From contig NZ_SJXM01000006.1 of assembly GCF_004336805.1 (NCBI RefSeq), positions 62,001 through 126,000 of the forward strand: 64,000 nucleotides of DNA, read 5' to 3'. This document shows, in pieces, positions 57,823-64,000 of the stretch. How positions within the stretch are numbered: position 1 is the stretch's first letter; each line of letters begins with the position of its first letter. A model generated the notes under the pieces. It was not told the origin of the DNA. It saw nothing but the letters and a program-made list of their open reading frames with translations, and made no database searches. Position numbers and translations under genes: made by a program. This DNA comes from Aeromicrobium sp. IC_218. Its GTDB lineage: Bacteria; Actinomycetota; Actinomycetes; Propionibacteriales; Nocardioidaceae.

Positions 57823-58704
57823 GTGACCGACACCGAGCAGGCCCCGTTCGCGTTCCACCGAGCCCGGCACGACCGCACCGGCAACCGCCGGCGGCTCGAG
57901 GAGTGGCGTGACGACGAGGGGCTGCAGGTCATGGTGCTCGGCGGCGAGCACGTCGCCACCGTCGACGGTCCCGCGGTGCGTTGGACGGCCCGCGACGAGG
58001 CACCCGAGGGGGAGTGGCTGCTGCTCGGCGAGCAGCACGGCCGCACCTACGCCGCCGTGGTGGTCGAGCGGGTGCCCGACGAGCTGCAGCCGGTGAGCGT
58101 GCGCACCCTGGCGCCCCTGCTCGACCCCGACGAGCTGTCGCTGGCCATCCACGCCGTCGCGATGTCGCGCTGGCTGGCGTCCACGCCGTTCTGCCCACGC
58201 TGCGGCGGACGCACCGAGATCCGCCAGGGCGGCCACGTGCGGCACTGCCCCGAGTGCGGCAAGGACCACTTCCCGCGCACCGACCCCGCCGTCATCATGC
58301 TGATCACCGACGCGGACGACCGCGCGCTGCTGGCCCGCAACCCGTCCTGGCCCGAGGGACGCTTCTCGACCCTGGCCGGCTTCGTCGAGCCCGGGGAGGC
58401 GCTCGAGGACGCGGTGCGCCGCGAGGTGAGCGAGGAGGTCGGCGTCGAGGTGGGCGAGGTGCGCTACGGCGCCAGCCAGCCGTGGCCGTTCCCGGCCAGC
58501 CTCATGGTCGGCTTCTTCGGCCGGGCGACGACGACCGACATCCAGGTCGACCACGACGAGATCGCGCAGGCGACCTGGGTGACCCGCGAGGAGCTGGCGC
58601 GCTGGGGCGAGTCCGGCGAGCTGGTGCTGCCGCCGCCGCACGTCTCGATCTCGCGCTGGCTCATCGAGTCCTGGTACGGCGGACCGATCCCCGGCTCCTG
58701 GTAG
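57823..58704 (+). CDS. nudC: NAD(+) diphosphatase NudC
   Basis: A 293-residue Nudix hydrolase that cleaves NAD(H) and can decap NAD-capped RNA. A zinc ribbon CPRCGG...CPECGK lies near residues 123-146. The Nudix box GFVEPGEALEDAVRREVSEEVG (starting GFVEPGE) is near 185, followed by the NudC-specific SQPWPFPASLM near 218. All metal-binding Glu residues are present. Leaderless GTG. Convergent with the mycoredoxin gene. Confidence 0.94.
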   Translation: MTDTEQAPFAFHRARHDRTGNRRRLEEWRDDEGLQVMVLGGEHVATVDGPAVRWTARDEAPEGEWLLLGEQHGRTYAAVVVERVPDELQPVSVRTLAPLLDPDELSLAIHAVAMSRWLASTPFCPRCGGRTEIRQGGHVRHCPECGKDHFPRTDPAVIMLITDADDRALLARNPSWPEGRFSTLAGFVEPGEALEDAVRREVSEEVGVEVGEVRYGASQPWPFPASLMVGFFGRATTTDIQVDHDEIAQATWVTREELARWGESGELVLPPPHVSISRWLIESWYGGPIPGSW

Positions 58705-58715
58705 GGGGTCACCGT

Positions 58716-58782
58716 CGCGCTGAGTGTGACGTTTCGGGGGTGAAAAGGGCCTGAACAGCCCCGAAACGTCACACTCAGCGCG
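58716..58782. terminator. 24-bp perfect inverted repeat between convergent genes (GTGAC hairpin, copy 4)
   Basis: Arms 58716-58739 and 58759-58782 pair perfectly (24 bp) around a 19-base loop. The left arm contains GAGTGTGACGTTTC. It begins 11 bases after the nudC stop and ends 8 bases before the mycoredoxin stop, so it should act on both transcripts. Confidence 0.72.
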
Positions 58783-58789
58783 GACGCGG

Positions 58790-59041
58790 TCAGCTCAGCG
58801 AGGCGAGCTGGGCCTTGACCTGGGCGACCGACGGGTTGGTCAGCGCGCTGCCGTCGGAGAAGACGAGCGTGGGGACGGTCTGGTTGCCGTTGTTGGCCTG
58901 CTCGACGAGCTTGGCCGCCTCGGGCTGCTGCTCGATGTCGACCTCGACGAACTCGACGATGCCCTCGCGCTCGAGCTGGTTCTTCAGCCGGTGGCAGTAG
59001 CCGCACCAGGGAGTCGAGTAGAGGGTGAACTGGGCCGACAT
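58790..59041 (-). CDS. mrx1: mycoredoxin (Mrx1-like glutaredoxin family)
   Basis: An 83-residue thioredoxin-fold protein with active site CGYC at residues 13-16, NGNQTVPTLVF (cis-Pro) near 51-61. Mycoredoxin reduces mycothiol mixed disulfides, the counterpart of glutaredoxin in actinobacteria. It matches Rv3198A in size and place between nudC and uvrD2. GGAG lies 6 bases before the ATG. Divergent from uvrD2. Confidence 0.92.
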   Translation of the reverse strand: MSAQFTLYSTPWCGYCHRLKNQLEREGIVEFVEVDIEQQPEAAKLVEQANNGNQTVPTLVFSDGSALTNPSVAQVKAQLASLS

Positions 59042-59151
59042 GTCTGTCTCCTGAGCCGTCTAGGGTGGGTCGTGGTCGTGCGACAGGCACAACGCCGGCG
59101 TCCGCCGGGCTGTTCCCCCTCGACCGTAGCCCCCGACCTCGAAGGAGTCCC

Positions 59152-61134
59152 GTGCCCGACCCCAGCGACCTGCTCGCCGCCCTCGATCCCGAGCAGCGTC
59201 AGGTCGCCCAGACGATCCGCGGTCCGCTCGTGGTCGTGGCGGGCGCCGGCACCGGCAAGACCCGCGCCATCACGCACCGCATCGCGTACGGCGTGGCGAC
59301 GAACGTCTACCAGCCCACCGAGGTGCTGGCCGTCTCGTTCACCACCCGCGCGGCCGGCGAGATGCGCGCACGGCTCCAGCAGCTGGGCGCGGGCGGCGTC
59401 CAGGCCCGCACCTTCCACTCCGCCGCGCTGCGCCAGGCCCGCTTCTTCTGGCCCCAGGTCTACGGCGGCGAGCTCCCCGAGGTCACCGGCTCCAAGATCC
59501 CGCTCGTCGTCGAGGCCACCCGCAAGGTCGGGCTGCGCCCCGACCAGTCGGTGCTGCGCGATCTGGCCAGCGCCATCGAGTGGGCCAAGGTCAGCAACGT
59601 CCGCCCGGCCCAGTACGCGGGCAAGGCCAAGGACGCCCGGCGCGAGGTCGGCGACCTGCAGCCGTCCCAGGTCGGCGAGGTCTACGCCGCGTACGAGGAG
59701 GTCAAGCGCGGCCACCACCGCATCGACATGGAGGACATCCTCCTGGTCACCGCGGCCATGCTCACCGAGGACGAGCGGGTCGCCGCCCAGGTGCGCAGCC
59801 AGTACCGCTGGTTCGTCGTCGACGAGTTCCAGGACGTGAACCCGCTCCAGGCCACGCTGCTCGACCTGTGGCTCGGCGGACGCGACGAGCTGTGCGTCGT
59901 CGGCGACCCGCGGCAGACCATCTACTCGTTCGCGGGCGCGAAGGCCGAGTACCTGACCGGCTTCACCCGCCGCTACGAGGACGCCCAGCGCGTCGACCTG
60001 GTGCGCAACTACCGCTCGACGCCGCAGGTCGTGGCCGCCGCCAACGCGGTCTTCGACCGGCGCACGTTCGGCGTCACGCTCGAGGCACAGCGATCGGCCG
60101 GCGATCCGGTCACCTACCGCGGCTTCGGCGACGAGCCGGCCGAGGCGGCCTACGTGGCCGGCGAGGTCCGCCGGCTGCACGACCGCGGCCTGCCCTACCG
60201 CGACATGGCGGTGTTGTTCCGCATCAACGCCCAGTCCGAGGCGTACGAGGAGGCGCTGGGCGCGCAGGGCATCCCGTACGTGCTGCGCGGCGTCGAGCGG
60301 TTCTTCGAGCGCGGCGAGGTGCGTCAGGCGGTCACGCTGCTGCGCGCGGCGGCGGTGTCGGAGACCGAGGCCAGCGGCGACCTGGCCGGCCAGGTGCGCG
60401 ACGTGCTGTCCGGCCTGGGCTACACGGCCGACCCGCCGGCGGCGAGCGGCGCCGTACGTGACCGCTGGGAGTCGCTGCACGCGCTCGTCTCGATGGCCAC
60501 CGACCTGGGCGGCAACGCCAGCCTGGCCGACCTCGTGAACGACCTCGAGCGGCGTGCGGCCACGGCCAACGCGCCGACCGCCGACGGCGTCACGCTGGCC
60601 ACGATGCACTCGGCCAAGGGCCTGGAGTGGGAGGCCGTGTTCTGCGTCGGCATGCAGGAGGGCACCGTCCCGCTCGTCCACGCCACCACCGAGGCCGAGA
60701 TCGAGGAGGAGCGCCGGCTGTTCTACGTGGGCATCACCCGCGCTCGCTCGTTCCTGACCATCTCGTGGGCCGCGGCCCGCCAGGCCGGCGGACGCGGCAA
60801 CCGCCAGCCCACGCGCTTCCTCGACCGGCTCCTGCCGGCCGACCACGCCGCCCGCAGCCAGGGACGTCCGCAGCCCAAGGCGAAGAAGGTGCGCCTGGTC
60901 GCGCGGCCGGACGACTTCGACGAGGCCCTGTTCGAGAAGCTGCGGGCCTGGCGCACCGAGCAGGCCCAGGAGCAGAGCGTCCCGGCCTACGTCATCTTCA
61001 ACGACCAGACGCTCGAGCAGCTGACCATCCTCAAGCCCTCGGACGTCCGCGAGCTGGTGAAGGTCAAGGGCATCGGTCAGGCCAAGCTCGACCAGTACGG
61101 CGAGGACGTCCTGCGGGTCATCGGCGGCGAGTAG
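59152..61134 (+). CDS. uvrD2: ATP-dependent DNA helicase UvrD2 with HRDC domain, lacking the tetracysteine motif
   Basis: A 660-residue SF1A helicase. Walker A GAGTGKTR has Lys36, Walker B FVVDEFQD lies near 221, LATMHSAKGLEWE near 482, YVGITRAR near 524. The HRDC domain covers about 585-660 (FEKLRAWRTEQAQEQSVPAY to GIGQAKLDQYGEDVL). Mycobacterial UvrD2 has a four-Cys zinc motif between motor and HRDC; here this linker (about 555-585) has no Cys. GTG 59152 is fixed by GAAGGAG; TAGGGT at 59061-59066 gives a leader of about 80 bases. Confidence 0.92.
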   Translation: MPDPSDLLAALDPEQRQVAQTIRGPLVVVAGAGTGKTRAITHRIAYGVATNVYQPTEVLAVSFTTRAAGEMRARLQQLGAGGVQARTFHSAALRQARFFWPQVYGGELPEVTGSKIPLVVEATRKVGLRPDQSVLRDLASAIEWAKVSNVRPAQYAGKAKDARREVGDLQPSQVGEVYAAYEEVKRGHHRIDMEDILLVTAAMLTEDERVAAQVRSQYRWFVVDEFQDVNPLQATLLDLWLGGRDELCVVGDPRQTIYSFAGAKAEYLTGFTRRYEDAQRVDLVRNYRSTPQVVAAANAVFDRRTFGVTLEAQRSAGDPVTYRGFGDEPAEAAYVAGEVRRLHDRGLPYRDMAVLFRINAQSEAYEEALGAQGIPYVLRGVERFFERGEVRQAVTLLRAAAVSETEASGDLAGQVRDVLSGLGYTADPPAASGAVRDRWESLHALVSMATDLGGNASLADLVNDLERRAATANAPTADGVTLATMHSAKGLEWEAVFCVGMQEGTVPLVHATTEAEIEEERRLFYVGITRARSFLTISWAAARQAGGRGNRQPTRFLDRLLPADHAARSQGRPQPKAKKVRLVARPDDFDEALFEKLRAWRTEQAQEQSVPAYVIFNDQTLEQLTILKPSDVRELVKVKGIGQAKLDQYGEDVLRVIGGE

Positions 61135-61152
61135 GGGCGTCGAGCAGCCCCG

Positions 61153-61193
61153 TCGACAGGCTCAGGGACTAGACCGCTGGCTGAGCCTGTCGA
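61153..61193. repeat. inverted pair of the TCGACAGGCTCAG repeat
   Basis: TCGACAGGCTCAG at 61153-61165 and its exact complement CTGAGCCTGTCGA at 61181-61193 form a 13-bp stem with a 15-base loop. It lies between the convergent uvrD2 and AarF genes, so a terminator role is likely. Same family as 15863 and the array at 19.7 kb. Confidence 0.75.
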
Positions 61194-61200
61194 AGCCGGC

Positions 61201-62538
61201 TCAGGGACCGGCGGTCTCGGCGAAGCCGGGCACCGACTCCTCGACGATGCCGCGCGCCGGCACGGTGGCGCCGAGCTGGCACAGCACGCCGATGCCGCCG
61301 GCCCACACCCGGTGGATCAGCAGGTACTCCGGTGGCAGGTTGATCTTGGACGCGATGACGGCGCTGGACGGCTGGCTGAGCCGAGCGGCCTGGCCGCGCA
61401 GCCACTCGCGGTCGAAGGCGAACGTCTCGTGCCGCACCGGCTCCAGGAACGGGTCGAGGTACTCGCCGAGCTGCTCGGCGTCCACGACGACCCCGACGCG
61501 CACGAAGCCCTCGGCTCGCAGACCCTCGAGCACCGCGGCCCGGTCGCCGGTCAGGGCGGTGCCCAGCAGGCGGCCCATCGACGGCGGCAGGCCCTCGGGC
61601 AGCCGGGCGACGGCGCCGAAGTCGACGACTCCGAGGCGTCCGTCGGGCATGATCCGGAAGTTGCCCGGGTGCGGGTCGGCGTGCAGCATCCCGACGCGCT
61701 CGGGGCCGGCGAGCAGGAAGCGGATGAACGCCTCGCCGTATCGGTCGCGCTCCTCGGGGGTGCCCGAGACGATCACCTCGGCCAGGGACGACGAGGACTC
61801 CAGCCACTCGCTCACGAGCAGCGCGTCGGTGTGGTGGACGACGTTCGGCACGACGACCTCTTGGTCGTCGGTCAGCTCGTCGGCGAACGCCTGCTGGGCG
61901 GCGGCCTCGAGCCCGTAGTCGAGCTCCTCGGCGACCCGCTCCTGCAGCTCGGTGACGAGCGCGCGGACGTCCATGCCGGGCATGAGGACGCCGAACAGCC
62001 GGGCGATGCGGGCGATCTGGCGCAGGTCCGAGCGCAGTGCCTTGCCCGCACCGGGGTACTGGATCTTGACCGCGACCTCGCGCCCGTCGTGCCACGTGCC
62101 GCGGTGCACCTGGCCGATCGAGGCCGACGCGGCCGGTCGGTCGTCGAATGTCGTCAGCAGGTCGCGCCAGTCCGGGCCCAGCTGCTCGGCCAGCACGCGG
62201 TGCACGGTCGAGGTCGGCATTGGCGGCGCAGCGTCCTGCAGCTTGGTGAGGGTCTCGCGGTACGGCCCGGCGATCTCGGGCGGCAGCGCGGCCTCGAAGA
62301 TGCTCATCGCCTGGCCGAGCTTCATCGCGCCGCCCTTGAGCTCGCCGAGCACGCGGAAGATCTGGTCGGCGGTGCGCTGCTGCACCTCGGTGGCGACGTA
62401 GCCGGCCGGCGCGCCGACCAGACGCTTGCCCAGGCCCCAGGTGGTACGACCGGCGAACCCCACGGGCAGAGCGGCGAGCCGCGCCCCGCGGGACAGGGCG
62501 TTGCCGCGGATGCCGCGGTCCTCGTCGTCCTTGGCCAC
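61201..62538 (-). CDS. ABC1/UbiB (AarF) family atypical kinase
   Basis: A 445-residue protein-kinase-like protein of the ABC1 family. MKLGQAMS (KxGQ) is near residue 72, AASASIGQVHRG near 135 (A-rich loop), VAVKIQYPG near 155, LHADPHPGNF near 282 (catalytic loop), and VVDFGAV near 303 (DFG). Such proteins support quinone biosynthesis or lipid homeostasis; the substrate in actinobacteria is unknown. GTG is leaderless. In many actinobacteria whiB7 lies between uvrD2 and this gene; here it does not. Confidence 0.9.
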   Translation of the reverse strand: MAKDDEDRGIRGNALSRGARLAALPVGFAGRTTWGLGKRLVGAPAGYVATEVQQRTADQIFRVLGELKGGAMKLGQAMSIFEAALPPEIAGPYRETLTKLQDAAPPMPTSTVHRVLAEQLGPDWRDLLTTFDDRPAASASIGQVHRGTWHDGREVAVKIQYPGAGKALRSDLRQIARIARLFGVLMPGMDVRALVTELQERVAEELDYGLEAAAQQAFADELTDDQEVVVPNVVHHTDALLVSEWLESSSSLAEVIVSGTPEERDRYGEAFIRFLLAGPERVGMLHADPHPGNFRIMPDGRLGVVDFGAVARLPEGLPPSMGRLLGTALTGDRAAVLEGLRAEGFVRVGVVVDAEQLGEYLDPFLEPVRHETFAFDREWLRGQAARLSQPSSAVIASKINLPPEYLLIHRVWAGGIGVLCQLGATVPARGIVEESVPGFAETAGP

Positions 62539-62544
62539 GTGGTC

Positions 62545-62550
62545 ATCGTA
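62545..62550 (-). promoter_or_regulatory. -10 element (TACGAT), leaderless promoter of the AarF kinase gene
   Basis: On the minus strand TACGAT ends 6 bases before the GTG at 62538. Confidence 0.5.
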
Positions 62551-62577
62551 GGGGCGCGCGCCCAGAGCGGCCCGTCG

Positions 62578-63384
62578 TCAGGCGACGAGCAGCAGCTCGC
62601 ACCCGCAGGCGGGGTGGAAGCCGATCGGCCAGGTGTCGGCGTCAAACGGCCCCGGCCCGACGGCCACGCAGTGGCTCGCGCCGGCGTCCTGCCCGCGGGC
62701 GTAGGCGTCGACCTCGGCCAGCACGTGCAGCGCGGCGGCGTGGACGGTGGCGACTGGGAGCGCCGGCGGCACGACCAGCGTGCCGGGGGAGCCGAGCTGG
62801 GTGAGCAGCGCCGGCCAGCCGCGGTCCCAGTCGGTGCGGTGCAGGTCGTGGCAGTGGATGCACGGGGTCAGGCCGGGACGCACGAGCGGCCCGATGCGGA
62901 CGCGCTCGTCCTCGACCACGACGCGCAGGTGGTCGTCGCGCGCCTCCTGGGCGGCCCGGAACAGCGCGCGCGGCGGCTCGCCCGCGGCCAGGACGACGGT
63001 GAGGTCGGCCGCCGCGCCCCGGCGGACGACCCGGTGCCCGGACTCGGTCAGCAGCGCCGCGACGGCGTCGGCGAGGGGAGCGGTGGCGTGGTCGTGGTCG
63101 AGCAGGACGCTCGTGACCGGCCGAGCCGGCCGAGGGATGCCCGCCAGCACCAGCCCGGCGACGCGCAGGTCGGTGGCCACGGCCTCCACGTCGCCGGCGA
63201 ACCCCACGTCGTCCGCGTGCCGCCGCAGCCGGGCGAGGTCGGCGGTGCCGTCGAAGCGGCGCAGCAGGGCGAGCAGCCCGGGCTCGTCACGCACGACGAC
63301 GCCGGGGGAGGTGCCGAGCTGGAGGTGGCCGGCGTCGCGCCGCAGGAGCAGCAGGCCGGGTCGGAGGCAGGGTCGGAACGCCAT
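62578..63384 (-). CDS. cyclodehydratase-like (TOMM/ThiF-related) zinc-binding protein, orphan
   Basis: A 268-residue protein. An N-terminal segment (LLLLRRDAGHLQLGTSPGVVV) resembles the leader-binding winged region of TOMM cyclodehydratases. The middle is Rossmann-like without a complete GxGxxG. The C-terminal half has PGLTPCIHCHDLHRTDWDRGW near 178-198 and HPACGCELL near 258; the CxxC plus CxC would bind zinc as in ocin-ThiF proteins. No YcaO, precursor peptide or dehydrogenase is adjacent. It corresponds in position to Rv3196. Function unknown; a RiPP role is only a hypothesis. Confidence 0.72.
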   Translation of the reverse strand: MAFRPCLRPGLLLLRRDAGHLQLGTSPGVVVRDEPGLLALLRRFDGTADLARLRRHADDVGFAGDVEAVATDLRVAGLVLAGIPRPARPVTSVLLDHDHATAPLADAVAALLTESGHRVVRRGAAADLTVVLAAGEPPRALFRAAQEARDDHLRVVVEDERVRIGPLVRPGLTPCIHCHDLHRTDWDRGWPALLTQLGSPGTLVVPPALPVATVHAAALHVLAEVDAYARGQDAGASHCVAVGPGPFDADTWPIGFHPACGCELLLVA

Positions 63385-63434
63385 GCCCCACCCTCGCCCC
63401 GGGCGGCGGGGACGGGCCGGCGTCCGTCCACAGC

Positions 63435-63469
63435 ACGACGCGCCCCGCCGGGAGGCCGGGGCGCGTCGT
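63435..63469 (-). terminator. terminator downstream of the DUF5679 gene
   Basis: Arms 63435-63447 and 63457-63469 pair perfectly over 13 bp around a 9-base loop, 10 bases after the DUF5679 stop on the minus strand. Confidence 0.65.
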
Positions 63470-63478
63470 CGGGCTGGG

Positions 63479-63637
63479 TCAGGCCTTGCCGAGGATGCGG
63501 TTGAGCTTGGTGCCGCAGACCGGGCACGTGCCCTTGGCCATCTTGGTGCCCTTCTCGCTCACCTGGACCTCGCCGGTGGCCTCGCGCTTCTCCTTGCACT
63601 TGACGCAGTAGAACTCGCCGGTCCACGAATCAGCCAT
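63479..63637 (-). CDS. DUF5679 zinc-ribbon protein
   Basis: A 52-residue protein, MADSWTGEFYCVKCKEKREA at the start and GTCPVCGTKLNRILGKA at the end. The two CxxC pairs (Cys11/Cys14 and Cys39/Cys42) form a zinc ribbon typical of the DUF5679 family. Function unknown; perhaps nucleic acid or protein binding. CAGGAG lies 6-7 bases before the ATG. Confidence 0.88.
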   Translation of the reverse strand: MADSWTGEFYCVKCKEKREATGEVQVSEKGTKMAKGTCPVCGTKLNRILGKA

Positions 63638-63969
63638 GTCGCGCTCCTGTCCGCCGCGGCGTCGGTGTGACGCCGGTCACAGCCACCGTACGGCCCGGCG
63701 GGGGCGCTCGCCCGTCAGCGCCGCGGCGCGTCCTGACTTGTCCACCGATTGTGGAAAAGGCTGGGGACGACGTGTGTGGACACGCCGACGGCCTGTGGAA
63801 CGCGCCCGGCGCGTCGTGGACAGCCGGGCGTGTCCCTGAACCCCCGCTGGAGGGTTGGCCGTCGTCGCTGGGAGTGACGTTGTGGACGCGACACGCCGCG
63901 CCAGGCGTGCACAACGTCCCGTCCAGCGCGGCGGCGGACGCTGTCGGGTGGCGGGGCTACGCTCACGGC
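63638..63969. other. 332-base region without a gene
   Basis: No gene seen. It holds short TGTGGA/TCCAC words near 63737-63820 resembling weak DnaA boxes, the hairpin element at 63865-63928, and a TACGCT -10 at 63958-63963 for the gene at the window end. Confidence 0.65.
63865..63928. repeat. imperfect inverted repeat (GTGAC hairpin, copy 5), inverted copy of the 51.3-kb element
   Basis: The left arm starts at 63865 with TCGCTGGGAGTGACGTT and the right arm ends at 63928; a few mismatches disturb the stem. The 17-base loop (63889-63905) begins CGACACGCCGCGCC, the complement of the loop at 51322-51338. Confidence 0.78.
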
Positions 63970-64000
63970 GTGCCCGAGGTCGAGATCCGTCGCAGCGCGC
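63970..64000 (+). CDS. N-terminus of a probable M48-type (YgjP-like) metallopeptidase, cut by window edge
   Basis: GTG 63970 opens VPEVEIRRSA, which runs to the window end. The RRSA segment resembles the start of the YgjP-like metallopeptidases found next to DUF5679 in actinobacteria. Only ten residues are visible, so the family is a guess from context. TACGCT lies exactly 6 bases before the GTG, supporting a real start. Confidence 0.45.
   Translation, partial: MPEVEIRRSA

Noticed and set aside
63730..63830. Cluster of DnaA-box-like words (TTGTCCACC, TGTGGA)
   Set aside because: None matches the full 9-mer TTGTCCACA, and no dnaA, dnaN, rpmH or parB is nearby; not an origin.

Overview
The window is a very GC-rich, gene-dense actinobacterial chromosome segment with no tRNA, rRNA, CRISPR or intact mobile element that I can see. 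Mycothiol genes (mshB, mycoredoxin), mycobacterial-type adnA/adnB, actinobacterial dapD/dapC, DUF3107, DUF3117 and many ATG/GTG starts placed six or seven bases after a TANNNT hexamer point to Actinomycetia. Gene content and style look like Nocardioidaceae (Aeromicrobium/Nocardioides-like); that placement is inference. From memory, gene order in the first half follows the M. tuberculosis block Rv1170-Rv1232c and the last third follows Rv3213c-Rv3196.

Region 1 (1-9.1 kb): truncated S9 peptidase, mshB with a four-gene overlapping operon (DUF6113, flavin reductase, VanW), VanZ, SRPBCC, a secreted protein with a TTG start, a VOC protein and a GNAT. Region 2 (9.2-18.3 kb): lysine/diaminopimelate genes fdxA-dapC, dapD and dapE-LOG-tag, with a methyltransferase, an ABC-2 transporter and a lysozyme-fold secreted protein. 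Region 3 (18.3-22 kb): a 13E12-like HNH protein behind a near-perfect LexA box, then a gene-free stretch with three tandem copies of a TTCGACAAGCTCA-bearing repeat, a secreted protein, a coiled-coil protein and an enoyl-CoA hydratase. Region 4 (22.3-29 kb): DUF3117, O-methyltransferase, sigE with an autoregulatory-looking ECF promoter, its zinc anti-sigma factor, DUF2200, then tatB, mrp, DUF1003 and an MgtE_N/CBS protein. Region 5 (29-45.3 kb): accessory metabolism: OFA-type MFS carrier facing a YdeP-type molybdo-oxidoreductase, alpha/beta hydrolases, EamA, acyl-CoA dehydrogenase, a MaoC-phosphatase-PHP-DUF4442 run, a sulfite-oxidase-like protein with its reductase, SDR and an orphan ParA. Region 6 (45.3-64 kb): DEAD helicase, ferritin-like protein, DUF3107/TetR, LLM oxidoreductase, moeZ, an alkyltransferase-like protein, adnA-adnB, nudC, mycoredoxin, uvrD2, an AarF kinase, a cyclodehydratase-like zinc protein, DUF5679 and the first codons of a probable M48-type peptidase.

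Together the recurrent themes are cell-wall precursor (DAP) synthesis, thiol/redox homeostasis, extracytoplasmic stress and DNA end processing. The most unusual content is non-genic: a family of long near-perfect hairpins with GTGAC in the arm (5.15, 20.7, 51.3, 58.7, 63.9 kb), two of which are the same element with a conserved loop in opposite orientation; a second family built on TTCGACA(A/G)GCTCA; about two dozen apparently leaderless promoters; and two genes whose conserved N-terminus coincides with ATC where ATG is expected. Gene-level oddities are a UvrD2 without the tetracysteine zinc motif, no whiB7 at its usual place, no htrA beside sigE, and an orphan TOMM-cyclodehydratase-like protein.
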